Source: Seriola aureovittata (lineage: Eukaryota; Chordata; Actinopteri; Carangiformes; Carangidae). Taken from it: 64,000 nucleotides of DNA. Under the pieces are notes generated by a model. It did not search any database. It saw only the letters and a program-made list of their open reading frames with translations, and was not told the DNA's origin. The position numbers and the translations under genes are program-made. Positions 36,185 to 49,400 of this stretch are shown here, one piece after another. The stretch spans positions 9,317,501 through 9,381,500 of the forward strand of contig NC_079371.1 of the NCBI RefSeq assembly GCF_021018895.1. Reading direction: 5' to 3'. Numbering within the stretch: the first letter of the stretch is position 1; each line of letters starts with the position of its first letter.

Positions 36185-39100
36185 TGGGGGGGGGGGGTGA
36201 ACTTAAAGTGTGTACTGTACTGTACTGTTACCCCCATATTTGAACAATTTTCAGGTTTGTATGAGGGCTGGCTTTTCACCTCGCTTTTGCTACTTACACA
36301 AATTCACTTGCAGTTTCATGAATTGATATTGCTGAATATCATCTTCACCAAGAAGAAAACAAATGAACCTTACAGCCTCATCTTTAGTTGGTGTTCTGTA
36401 TACAAGAATATTATCCATTACACATTGTCAACTCTAAATCACAAATATATGTGAATGTCATTAGTTTTGCAGGTATTTCAGTGAATCAAAGTACTGGAAA
36501 ATTTTGACCTGATAACGACACTAGATGAAGCCGAATCATAATCAAGTCTTCCTCTGGGGGCCATAAATGTCCGAGCAAAATCAGTGCCAGTCCATTCAAT
36601 GGTCAGTCTGGACCGAAGGGGTGACCTGCATAAGTATTTAAAAGATAATTGGTGAAAGTTAGGTAGGAAATGTCAAGCCTCTTTTACTGTAACTTTATTG
36701 TTATCATGTCTACAAAGGGACTTTCTGCCACTGCAGCTGTGCTTGATGTGGTTTATGAGTGCGATCGCACGCGACCTTCCTGTGAAGCTGGCAACTCAAC
36801 ATTACTATGACTTTAACTTCAGTGTGATGACCATGAGTGCATGAAGAACTTGGGTAATAGTAAAATGTGAAAATCCTGAAATCTTTGTCTCCCCCCCAGA
36901 CTGGGACTCTGGATCTTATTTCTTAGTGACAGAGGAGGGGAGGATGGCTCATTTTTTTGGCTGCTGGGAGGAGGGAGGGGTGGGGGGGGGTGGTTGAGGG
37001 CACAGGATGAGCTGCCAGATTGACAGGCTGATGGGGCTGTCGCTGGGGGCCAAGGTGTAGAGACTGGCTCAAAAGATAAGCATCAGTGAGAATATGAGAG
37101 GCGAGATGGTAATCTTTCACAGGAAGTCAGGCTATACCATTGCAGAAGAAACCACAGGAGAGAGGCTGACCTTGTGGGCCTGTGTTCAGCTGCATCGCTT
37201 TTCAGAGGAGGCCTGGCCTCCAACCCACTGCAGACAGGAAGATACTCCGTCATAGTACTGCTCTATTTAGAAACAAAGACAAGTCAACTCAAGGGTTTCT
37301 GTGCTGATCACTGTGAAGTCGTCCTTCACTTTATTTTGCTCATCAGTTTTGCATCACAGCACGCTGTCAGCATGAGAACCAATAATCTGAATCGATATAT
37401 CGTCTGAGAACTTTTGCACAACATTTAGCTCAGACTATTGTAGACGACAGTTTTAGCTGACATTTAAATTCCTGACTTTCAAGGTGTGTTCAAACAGAAT
37501 GCGAAGCACACTTTTGCTTTGCATTATTTGATAAATTTAACCACTGGACTGTTTGTGTTTAAGCAAGCAACCAATGCCCTAACTGTGGCAAACAAGAACT
37601 CTGTGTATGGTAATGTGCCTGTTCTCTAGAACAACTTCCTGGTTCAACAATGACCGACAGTACTTGCCATAGTTGTGCACACTCAAGGTTTCCCTTTGCA
37701 CTGAGGGATTATAGCAGTTCAGTCCAATAAAGTGGTAGTTAATGTGGCTAAACTGTCAACTTTTTACAATGTGTATGAATGCCTCACTGTTTGTGCGTTT
37801 TCAGCGTTGCCTGCATCCTCGAGATCTCACTGATCACTTTGCTGATTACGATGTTATAACTGATGAAACTGAGGGCTGGAGCTTAGAAAGTGAAGCCCAA
37901 GTTGTAATAAACCAAATTGTTCCTTTTACTGAGTAATATTTGGCCAGAGTGACCCAAAAAGTTTTCCTTATCCTTTAAGGTTAAAAAAATAACATTAAGA
38001 AACTGTGGTGAGCAGAGGTCACAGTTTTTAGAGACAGTGGCTTATATAATATCCTGGACTGGCTGCAAGGTTTTAAATAAGAATGAGTAATGCTCACCTC
38101 TTCATCTCTTACTACTGTAAGTGCGCCTTCTTCCTGGACCAGTAAAACCCAGCTTCATGGCCGACTCTGCGAATATACGCAGCATGATTCAGCAGATTTT
38201 CAGCCTCATTTGAGCTGTTATATCACCACTAATAGATTGAGTTCAATGTCTCTCATTGTCTGAATTTTGGTTTATGTGAGTCTAAGCCAGCAAAGCATAC
38301 AACCGTCATTCTGATATTAACAAACCATGTTGTAACTTAGACATTTATGAACCTGAGTGCTGAAAATGTGACCATAAATTTTAATGAACTTAATTGGCAG
38401 TAGACTCTTTCAAGTGTTTATGCTATAAAATGAAAATATTACACTAAACTGAAATATCGCTTTGAAAGGTTAAGCTTGAATAAAATTAGAATTTGGTTTC
38501 ACCTTCTTGGTTGATATGTAAATTAAGCTAGATGATGATCTAATCAAAAGAGAAAATGTCATCCTGCTTCCTCTTGCACCTGTCAGAGCAGATGTTGAAA
38601 TGTTCTGTGCTCAAATTAAGAGAAAAACCTGTAGCGTCAGCAGATTCATTTGACCCTGATTTCCCAAATAAATGGTCTGGGCCTAGTTTCCAGGCTCAGA
38701 ATAGATTTTGGTCTTGATTTTTTTACATTTTCTCAGCCGTTGTATCACAATAGACACACGCTGCCTGACAGAAGCTAACACAGGAAACATTGAGGGTGAG
38801 GCTCTTGATCACAACCCTCAAGGACTTTTCATATGTCAAGAGCTTGATGCTGAAATTAGCTCTACAGAAATTTTGTATCACAAACGAATCGTCAAAATAC
38901 TTAACACTGCACTGACAACTGCAGAGGCAACTGTGAAATCACGGGTACACAGGATGAAGCCTTCCACAAACAAACCTACTACTACTTACTGTCTAAAGCA
39001 AGCGTGAAGACCTCAGGTTATAGGACAGTTATTCACCACACAGGAAGTAATTTCAGTTTACTGAAGTGGGCTGCTTAACTCAGTCAGACATAAGCAGACC

Positions 39101-39780
39101 AGGAGTTTTTTTTTTTACGTGAATGAGCGTCAAAGAAAAACTGTAGTCTCTCTGTAACCAATAACCAGAAATTTCTGGACACCCACTGATACAGACGTGC
39201 GAACTGTACAAGTCTTCTGAAAAGGTAGGTAACTTTCAACTGTTGTATTTGTGACTGTGTCAAAGCTATGATGGAGCAGAGCGGCAAAGAAACTGGTCTG
39301 TGGTAGAAAAAGATTGATGAAAATGTGTAAAATGCTTGGGAATATAAAGAGGAGATTTGAAGTGCAGGATTTTCTGCCAGAGATGAGAATAGAGCTTTGA
39401 TTAAAATTCAAGAGCAAGCCTCCAGTTGTTGTTCAATTTTTAATTTAATGTGACGTATAAATTGTAATGTGCAGTCATCTCATCATGTATGGAATTGCAG
39501 TATGTGAATTAGGTATCGAGGGGGCACTTTTAGTTCAAAAATGCTGTAAATCAGTCAAATAATATAGTTTTCGCAACAAAAGCTTTATCCAGTGAAAGTG
39601 AAATAGTGTAAACTTCATAACAACAATGAACTTGAGAAACATTAAAAGGTCAAAGACAAGCTCTTAATACATCCCTGTTACACATAATTTGCCACAGATT
39701 TTAGAACTAAAAGTTAGAAGAATAAGAGAATCTACGTCAACACCAACAAGAATATTATTGACAATAATAAATTATATTTT
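36185..39780. other. Intergenic DNA, no gene recognised
   Basis: A G-run (36186-36198), a G-rich tract at 36960-36995 and short frames. The longest frame, 163 codons at 35963-36454, spans the G-run and has no domain. A 99-codon frame at 38708-39007 is also unrecognised. Confidence 0.35.
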
Positions 39781-39789
39781 ATGAAAAAC

Positions 39790-40390
39790 AATCCTCGTAT
39801 TTACAGTATTTCCTAATTTGAGCCCTATTGATATTGTTTCCCTCCACAGACTCAGCTCGCTCTCACTCTGCAGTTGATACTTTCTTGATGCCCGTAGCAA
39901 AGTCAGGTCACAAATCCTCAAGCAGTCTAGTGGTTTGAGTTGCCACAAATCCTCTGCACCCAATTTCCATGGGGCAGAAGTTTATTTTCCAGACTAACTG
40001 CTCAACCTCAGACGCTAGCTCCATGTATCTAATCTCCTTCCTTTTTATACGTCTCATCCAACACCACTTCCCATGGCCCAGTAAGCTCTACAAAGTAGAC
40101 AGACAGCTCCGCTGAGTGTTGGACCACAGTGCCAAATCCAATACTGAGTTTGAGTCTCCATTTTGGGACCGTCAGTTGGTAGCCTGTAATGTCTGCTGGC
40201 ATTTTCACAATCACTGGGCCTCTGTAAAATGTCCCAACTTCTATTTTGGGCAGGTTTCCTTCCTGCTTCCTGGATTGTTTTCTTTCACAGCCACAGGGAT
40301 TCAAACATAAAAACCTTTCAATCAAAAAGTGGTTGACTGGCCCTGATGCTGTTTCTCTTCCTTTTTGTGCCTCTATCTCTGGAAACATGA
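39790..40390 (-). pseudogene. Decayed retroelement ORF (C-terminal part)
   Basis: The minus strand reads a block ending SVYFVELTGPWEVVLDETYK. After a break, a second block follows: WQLKPLDCLRICDLTLLRAS. The first closely resembles the 'iELTVPWE....YerKk.kY' segment found near the C-terminal, restriction-like-endonuclease part of fish non-LTR retroelements, and the second the following 'GcrGFva.st..lL.dlgirG' segment, both recalled from memory. Stops and frameshifts separate the blocks. No host gene was recognised; the exact family is uncertain. Confidence 0.5.
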
Positions 40391-40399
40391 TTTTTTTTT

Positions 40400-41970
40400 T
40401 AATTGATACTAAGTCAGAAAGTTCATATGGTGCATAAATATGAATTTATAATGGTCATCTTTTGTTCAGTTGATCCCTCATAGCAAAGCACTACTCACTA
40501 AATCACACCTTACTCTGTGATTAATCCAAATATTTCATCTGCATTGTCCAAAACTGAGATAAAACAAAAATCAATTCAATACTCCTGTGCGTTGACACAA
40601 CTCCTTTCACAGTTTTAACATTTCAAAGCCAAATTCAAAATGGTTTGGATCTGTAGGTCATTAATGAGTTTTCTGGATATATAAGTTAGTTTTCATTTTC
40701 TTGCACTGATATTTGGTAGGTTGAAGATAAATATTGTAAATAGTCATTGGGGCATTTCTAATGAAACTAAAACTGGTGGGATATTACTTTATGGTCTTCT
40801 CTGAATTGATTCCTGGTCTTGTGTGCCTGATGTAAAACTCCTTCTGTCTACTGATGGAGCTTTAAGTGAATTTACAACCGTGTCTCCCTGGAATTATGTT
40901 TATATATTACTACATTTTTACATTGCTGACAAACGATGACTCACCAGGAGGTGGTTGGAGTGGACAGCAGGCGAACAAAGCACACAGCTGTCACACCAGA
41001 GAGCAGGCTTTGCATTTTGACTCCCGTCTGTGGTTATGTTCATGCAAAAAAAGCATTTTGGTTACCGTTAGGTAAAGATCATGGCTTTGGTTAAATGTAA
41101 ATAAACACAATGTGTCTTAAGTAACATTGAACCTTTTCTGTATTAAAGCAGACCGTGATATTTACCTCACCTTAACCAAGTGCAGTGGGTGCCTAAACAT
41201 AACCATGAGAAAGTTAATAATGATGTATTAACAATAAATGGATATTGTACTGCAATATCAAATAGTTTGGCAGAAACAAATTGTCTTACTTTTGTTTTAC
41301 TGATATGTTCAGCATCAACATATTTTGGACTTGCTAACTACGTAAAAGAAGGACATATCCTCAATATTTTAACAGAACATGTAATCGCAGTTATGTTTCA
41401 TTCAAAATGTATTTGTGAATGAAAGTTAGTTGTATGTAAAATGACATTTCTAAAACAAGGTTGGAAGTTGTTGTGTAATATGTCACATAATTTACCGGAC
41501 CAGCATCTTTTTTTTTCTTTTCTTTTTCTCACTATGCTGATGACACTTAGCTGTACGTCTGAGCAGAACAAAATCAATGTACTCATTGGCTGTTATTTAT
41601 ATTATATATTTGTTATTAATAATATATAGTTGAATTCTATAATAGCTATAATATATAACTTCTGCTCAACAGCAGCCACTGTGACTATGTGACTACGAGT
41701 GGCAATAATGGGATAGTGGTCATTAAGTTGGTGATCTGACTCATTAATGTCAGTTACACCTTAATATCTCTATAAGGTTTGATAACTTTCGCCCCTGTAA
41801 TGTTTTGGTCATGACAGACCAAGAAAGTCTGTAGCTGCAAGATACTTAAGTGTATTGACTTGAACAATGTGTTTTATTGCTTGTAAATCAAACTTTTAAT
41901 TTGTAAGATTTTTATGAGTCTGCAAATTCCAATTCATTTTCCAAAATACCTCCTAAGATGTTTCCTGGAA
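40400..41970. other. Intergenic DNA, nothing recognised
   Basis: AT-rich noncoding sequence with short frames. This would contain clnk 5' flanking or intronic DNA if the transcript starts further upstream. Confidence 0.35.
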
Positions 41971-41974
41971 AGAA

Positions 41975-42200
41975 CTATTTGCTATTAATTAAAAGTAACA
42001 GAGAATGATCAGTTTGTACACGTCCAGTTATTTCTAAATGTAAAGCGATAGCACAACCATGAGACTTCTATACAAAGGATAGTGGGTGAGCTACACATGC
42101 AAACTGCAAAGTGTGTTTTTAAAAACAAAGATTAAATTCAGCATAAATGAAGAATAAAGTTTCCAATAATAAATGAATGAGTAATAAATATTCTTTGGGG
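41975..42200. repeat. Dispersed repeat R3, copy 2
   Basis: Homologous to 32745-32960; see that entry for shared phrases. Confidence 0.7.
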
Positions 42201-42720
42201 TTTAAATGGAGCAATTTATTTCATGCGAATTCATCTAAAAGTAAATAATATATTCAACAACTAACTGAAATTTGCCTCTATATTTCCTATTTCCAGGAAA
42301 CTTTCAAGAAACGATAAAGAACTGCACCTGTAGCCACAGTTGTAAAACAAAAAGCTTCAAGTGGAGTTAAATTATTTAGTAGTTAGGTAGTAAATCAATA
42401 CTTAATATAAAGATATACATTTATTCATTATTTATTTAATTCATTTAATTCATGTTAAAGATGTTTAAGCAACATCTGTTGATCTGTCTGCAGCAGCAGG
42501 ATCTTTTCACCACCCGGGTGCTTGTGTCACATAGAAAAAAAAAAATCTGTCAATGTTTTAAAAAATTAATTCAGCTCAGTTGTATATACAGACCTCACTC
42601 TTCTGCTTGTGTAACTATTGAGGAAGAAAAGTCCAAGGACAAACTGTGTTGGAAGGCCACAGTTTTTAGCGTAAGACCAAACTAATGATGTTTTTCATTT
42701 TTGTTTCACCCCCTCGTTAG

Positions 42721-42761
42721 CTGCAGAGAGAGGGAACAGCCATGAGTCTGCTGTGATAATG
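42721..42761 (+). other. clnk: Possible 5' exon of clnk
   Basis: A 41-nt segment sits between a strong acceptor ('gtttcaccccctcgttag') and a strong donor (ATAATG|gtgagt). In one phase it reads AERGNSHESAVIM with no stop and joins in phase to a candidate exon at 44110. It could instead be noncoding leader. Support is splice signals and phase only. Confidence 0.3.
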
Positions 42762-44097
42762 GTGAGTTATGGCGTCCGTATCCACAGCGTCTCCCTGCTG
42801 GTTCCACATGAACGTTCCCAGGGGAAACTTTGGGAGTTTGCAGCCCACTGATAATTACCTTTTAGCACAGAAATAAGTAGAGAGTGAGTTTCTGCTCTGT
42901 CATTGTTAGTACACAACGCAGTGCAGACCAGGATTCTTCTTCTCAGTATTTTTACTATAATTAACAACTGCTGTTTTCTGTTACATCAATATTCCTTTTA
43001 AAGTTTAACTGTGAAATAATATTTTGATGTGCTTCATTCAATTTATTTTGTTCTTATACATGTATACAATAATCACCTCTCAAAACAAATTCACTTATAC
43101 TAAGAGTAATGCTGTATGTCATGTGAGGGAGAGTTATAGTCACTGTTACTGACCTGACAGATATTAGTTCAATTTATTTATATGAGCTCTCACTGCATCT
43201 GTTAGAGGTGAAATGGCCACATAAACGTCTCATTGTGGTAACGAATATCATGTGCATAGTTTATGTCGGAGCACTATCAGCTCCGATAATCAAATATTTG
43301 GAAGTGATGAAACATCTTCAGCCTGCACACAAACTGTGTTTTTGAGAAACTCGCCATTACGTTCAGATGGTTTGATGATATACTTTTGAGAATCTTTGAA
43401 AAGCTCACAGTGCTTGACATAAATGCAGTAATGGTGTAAAAGTGTTTTATCTGATTTTATTTTTCGGGTTTTGGAGACCCTCACATTGACTCCTGAAAAT
43501 CGCATAGAGCCCTTCCGTGCTGCGTCCTTGTAATTCTCGAGGATAAAAGTCACGTGCACATTACAAATAAACATTTAAAGTGATAAATGCAAGAATGCTA
43601 GTAAGGTTGCATACTAATGTTGTCATCTAGACCTGCATGCATGATGCTTATGAAAACCTTCCCCTTTGCCTTCTGATGGAATTAAAGAAGAACATAAATG
43701 AATTCAAATCAAAGCCTATTCAAAAGCATCAGCATATTCTGAGAAGATCTACAGATATTCAGTTTTATATAATGAAAAAGACACAAAATATCAACACGTA
43801 ACTGAAAAATTGAATGTGAAACATTTCTGTCAACTGTTAGTCTGTTCGGCAATTTGTTTCTTTCATCCAATTAAAGATAATTATATCAGATATTTCATTT
43901 TTGTGTCATGAAGTCAGAATCTGGTACATTGACATAATCTTGTCCAACCATCTTTTGCAGAAATGTCTTCTTTTCCCCCACATTTCTCTCTGAATAATTT
44001 AATAGTGTTTCAGTCACATAAACTGGATAAATATGGAAAATTGTTCTCATACACAGCCAAGCCTGTGTTTTTATTGTACAAATTATTGCTTTTTAAA

Positions 44098-44174
44098 ATG
44101 AACTCTCAGGGTGCATCATCACATGTGGACAACATTCAAACTGGGCGTCCAAAAAGGAAAATTTCCTTCCCGTG
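44098..44174 (+). other. clnk: Possible N-terminal exon of clnk
   Basis: The frame reads MNSQGASSH...RPKRKISFP before the donor cccgtg|gtgaaa. Mammalian CLNK begins MNRQG, so this ATG could be the real start. Alternatively 'aactctcag' at 44109 is an acceptor and the exon is 44110-44174. The outgoing phase (2) needs one more exon before 44845, which I could not find. Confidence 0.35.
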
Positions 44175-44844
44175 GTGAAATATTCAGGTTGGGTGTCGCA
44201 TGGATGGCTGATGGTGATAGTGCACCTTTCAGACAAAAACATTCATTTCCACCTCGCTTTTAAATTAAATGAGAGAAGCTGGTTGTATTGGTCATGATTG
44301 ATGCACCCACTGTTAACGTATTCATCCAAATCTCAATTTTAATAAAATAATTCAAAATAATTCACAGAGACAGGCAAAGTTTGTTATTTAACAGTTTAAC
44401 ACCAAGTTACAGAATCTCACTTTTTTTCTATTGCTGACTGTAAATGTTTGCATCTTGTTGTCTGTGTGGCTGTGAAGAGTGAAGCTTTGAAAAGGAAATA
44501 CCTAAGAGACAAAGCAGGGGGTTATGTTGCAACACCTCCTTGTAGCTTCCTGTGCTTATCAGAGTTGTATATGCGTAGAGGATGAAATGCAAGTTGTCTA
44601 CTCAGAATATTTACATGTATACTGGGTGATGTAATGAGCAAGACTTGCAGGCTTTGCTGATTTCCTTGCAGATTAGTACATTTTTTCCATAAATCAATGA
44701 ATGCAGAGATTATTATGAGAAGCAGTCCCTTTTGTCCTAAATCTTAGCGCCCTGCTATTAATTTCAAAAGGCTCAGTGTTAAAACAGATGGAGATTTTAA
44801 TTTTGTATTTCCAGTATGAAGAAGCTGCAGTTTTCTTCCCATAG

Positions 44845-46351
44845 GATCGCGACAGAACAGACAGAAACAGGAATCAAAGATGTGGTAACTACAACAGCAC
44901 TGCGGAGCCTGAGTACGATGTGGTGGATGACCAGGAGGAAGTGCTGAATGTGCGCATACTTCCTGCGAGGCCCATACATGAAGAAAGAGAGTATGCAGGT
45001 AGAGAAGGCAACGTGGATACCAGTGTTGCATGAGCTCATCTATTCTTTGATTCTTGTTTCAGAAGTTTTCATGAGTGTTTAATGAGTTTAGTTCCATTTA
45101 AGTCCTACGTTAAGTTTCAATTTAGTTTCTCTGGGGTTTGGTCTGGAGTTTTTACATTGACTTTTGAAAGAGCATTTAGAAAAGTATGAATACATATATT
45201 ATTTTTTATTTACTCTGCAAATAAATGCAGCTAAACATACATCCGTGCAGTTCAGTTGTTCAGTTTAAAATCATTGTTTCTGCTTTGAGCAGCGTCTTCA
45301 TCTGTGTTCAGTGTTTTTACATTTAACCTACATACTGTAGTATCATAATACAAGCTACGTTATAAGCTTGTTGATAGCAAAGCTGAGTGAAAAACAGAAA
45401 ACCACAAAACTGCTGCCTTGGTTTCTCAGTGGACTGAGAAACTCAAAGAAGAAATCTTCTCCATTTGTAGACGTGAATCTGACCTTTGATGTGTGTCACT
45501 CCCCCTGCTGAACTCTCATTATTTCTGTCTGCATTCAATGTATAAAAATAGATCAAATATTCAACAATAATTCATAAATAGACTATAATAACCAATAAGA
45601 ATTAAATGTGCCACAAACTTCAAGTTAAAGTGCTTTACACTCTAGTTGACACAATGAGGGTGAGTTTGTTTCACTTCTCTACTCAGAAAAGCTCTGGAGA
45701 GCATAATTAAAATGAAGCTGAATGAAGCGCAGGCAAAAAAAGGAAAAAGAAATAAGAAAGAACAGCTCCACTGCAGACTGTGATGAGAAAGAAAGCAGTG
45801 TGGATCTGAGAGAGAGAGCTCATGCTGAGTGAGCATGATCTGCCAGTGGGTCTCTAGAGCCATCTGTTGGCTGAGTCAGACTGCGGGAGATTACAATTAT
45901 CCAGGAGCCGAAGGGGAGAGAGAGAGAAGCATGTAGCGTGAATAGACTCCCTTTACTCTCCTGCATGGATGTGGCCCACAGCCAGGGGCCTCACAGCTGC
46001 ACGTCTACAACTATATACTGAATGTGGCTTTTAAATTTGTTCACACTTGGAGTGTTCTCCCTCTGTAATCAATACAGTCTGCTGCTGCAGTGTACTGCTG
46101 GGACAGCCAACGACCGAGTTACACGAATGATACAAACACCAAAGGTGTTAAACTTTCAACTAACACTGAAGCTACTATCATTACTGCCACTAATGACAGT
46201 GTGGTGATCACAGTTTCTTTCCCTTTCAAGACAGGGATCTTCCAAGATCGTTATCAGCTCAGAGCCTTTCATCACTCGCCAGTGTAAGATTTCTGTTTTC
46301 TTTTCTTTGAATGAATGTACCGGTGTTTCCCTGACCATTGCCTAATGGGAC

Positions 46352-46403
<52 letters not shown>

Positions 46404-49400
46404 AACAACCCCGAAAGAAAACCAAAGAAAAAAAACATTAATTAAAAAAACAAAACATTTTATTTATGTTATTTACTCGATTTATGTACAGTTGTTTCAT
46501 TTCAGCTCAGCGTGAGAGTCTTGACTGTGTTTTGCTCTCATGGCGTTTTCTCTCCTCTCCTCTGCGTTCGGGTTCACTGTGTTTGTGTGTTTAAGCCAGC
46601 AGAGCAGAGCAAAGACAGGTTGAAAACTCGTTACGTTAAGTGCAATAAAAGCTTTCCAACTAGTGTCATAAATCATTCTAAAACCAAAGATGGACAGACA
46701 TCAACATCTGAAAGTCAGGCCAAAATGTCAGCGTTTCTTAAATGCACCCGATCTGGCAACAGCCCGTCAACAGCAACTCAGTCAACCTAGGAAGGGGAAA
46801 CACTGTGTACCATTACAAATGAACCACTGCTGTGTTCTTTCAATAAAATCAGTAACTTCCTTTAAATCGCCTCTGAAAACACATTTTTACTCATGATAAT
46901 GTATTTTGTCACTGTGGGTCTTTTATATAACCTTATTCAAGTATTTAGAGTATATGTGTATGCAAATAGGTTTATGTCTAAAATTCATATGTGAGTGTTT
47001 TAAAAACTTTGTATCTCTGGTTTTGTTGAGTGATATATAAATATACTTTATTAGAATTATTATCATTTTTTATTTTTTTATTTTTTTTATCAGGGTAACT
47101 CCAACATCCTCCCTAGACGCCCACCCAGAGAAATCCCACATATAATAGGTAAAGTGACAATATTTTCATTATTTTGTGGTAAAGAAATGCTGTGGAAATA
47201 ATTGTGAGAGAGATGCTACGTAACTTTTGAAAAAACAAATAACACATTCCTCCTTGTGCATGTCAAAAGTTTAATACATAAGCAATACGGCACGCAGCTA
47301 CTTAATTCAATACACTCAGGGGGTTCGCTGTTACAGACACACTTGGCTATGGAGGCTGATATTAGTGAACATTAGCAAACCTTAGATAGATATTGCTGCG
47401 TAAGAGAGATTACGGAATCATTTCACTGATGACTTTTCTTTACTTGGCCACAAGCTGCTGCTCAGCTAAAGTTACATAGGGTCCATTTAAACCTGCATTG
47501 TCAAGGTTTAACTCTCTGGAATGTGGAATCACTTCTGCAGAGCTTTTTAACCTTCTTTAGCTCATTGTATTGATTTTACAGCACATTTACTGCATTCAAC
47601 ATCGGTAGTTGAAGGCTGTTTTCAGCAAAATAGCTCTGATAAATCCTCTGTACGCTACAAGAAGCAGACTGTTCAGTTAGCAATTAGCTGGTGAACATAA
47701 GCAAGCCTCTCTCAGAAGCAGCTAAAGAACCAGATATTTGTCTCACTTGTTCCTGGAGATGAAAACAGGAGCTATAAGACAAGTGAATATTGGACTTTGT
47801 GTTTGCCTGACATGAAAGTAGGCAGCTGTCTGCTAACACATTAGCCAAAACAATTTATAAGCTGTGATATGTTGGACAGTATGTGTTTTGATAGTGTCCA
47901 AAACCTGATTTTTGCTGTATTAAGAAAAAGAAGTAATGCCACAATGAAATAAAAATACATTATAATAAGTTAAACTATGAAATAAATGAGTGCTTGAAAA
48001 TCACCAAAATGGAAAATCAACATATTTTTTTACCCACAGTGTTACGGCATCTGACCTTGATAGAGTTAGGAGCATAAAATACTTCAACTGATGGTTTCAA
48101 GATGTGTTTTTAAAAGAAATCGCTAAACCTATTTCTCTGTTGTCTAAAATGTGTCTGTGAATGCAATAAATAAATAGAAAAATAAATAATTACTGTAATA
48201 CTCAGCAAAGTAACCTGTCAGTACAGCCTTGCAGTTTCCCTCTGAAACCGAGATCCTTAAAATTGTACTTTACTGTAAATATACACAACACATAGTTACC
48301 TGTCTGCATTCTGTTTTTAAATCACAGGTCCTGCTGTAAATAGAGATCAGAAGCCTGGAAGAAGAAAGACCAGATTAGGTAACACAAATAAGCAGAATTA
48401 ACTGAAAACACCTGATCAGTCTGGGACGGATATTAACATGTTGCTTTTACAGATCAGAGGTCCACACCTGTGCGTCCAGGAGACCAGGTAAACACCTGTG
48501 ACATATATGACATGGTGCACTGTGTATAAATTGTGTTGATTGGCAACTCATTACACAGATGATCACTTCTCTCTCTTTTTTCCCCAGCGCTCACACAGGT
48601 AATTCACTCGGCTACAATTCACGTTATTCACTGGAGGGTTATGGATGGACTTACGGCTGAAGTGTGTGTTCTTCCAGGCTTCCTATATCCCCTCCACCGT
48701 CTGCCCTGGAGTTGGTGAATCACTTGCCTGGATTGACTGTAGACAGGCCCTGCAGGAGAGAGTGAGTGCTGTTTTATTCTCCCATTCAAACTAATTTGTG
48801 GCAGGAAGTGTTGCTAGCAGACAGACTATCACTTTTACCAGTAAGCATCGACACTGCGGTTGTTTTATTTTGCTGTAGCGGACCAGGACATCATGTGGGT
48901 TCTTCCCCCTGTGTGAATGATAAGACAGTGAAGGCTTTCTTAGTTTACAGTTTGTACAGTGTAGCAGCAACACCATCTGCTGGTCAGAAAAAGAATCACA
49001 GAAAAGCCTGGGAGTTTTCTCTGATTGTGATTTTATCCATATTTTTAATTTCAGTGGACAACAGAAGGCAACTAAAAAAGTAAGAAGTCAAACATGCAGC
49101 ATTATTTCGATCATAACTAAGAAAAAAAAATCACTTTTGTATTTTCTTTTTTGATTCTGCCTATTTCATTTATTCTGTACAATCAGTGTTTTCATTCATG
49201 CTAATTTAATTTCACGCTACACTTGTAACTGGAAAGGACTCTTTATCTTGGCACACTGTTTTAATCTAATCGTCTTTTCATTACTTTTAACAGGCAGAAC
49301 TCGGTTCACATGCCGTAGGTAAGAGCTAAATAACTGTGAATGACACTTTTTGGTGAAAAGCATCTCCACAGCTGTAATAAGGCAGACTTTGATTTTAGGT

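Noticed and set aside
35963..36454. 163-codon plus-strand frame
   Set aside because: It crosses a G homopolymer, has no domain and has no splice or promoter support.
46078..46144. Reading [10 protein letters not shown] as the clnk 'IGQPT' segment
   Set aside because: The frame that gives it reaches a TGA before any donor site, so the similarity is probably coincidence.
46512..46790. 92-codon frame in a clnk intron ([19 protein letters not shown])
   Set aside because: It vaguely resembles transposon protein, but no family could be named and its phase does not fit clnk.
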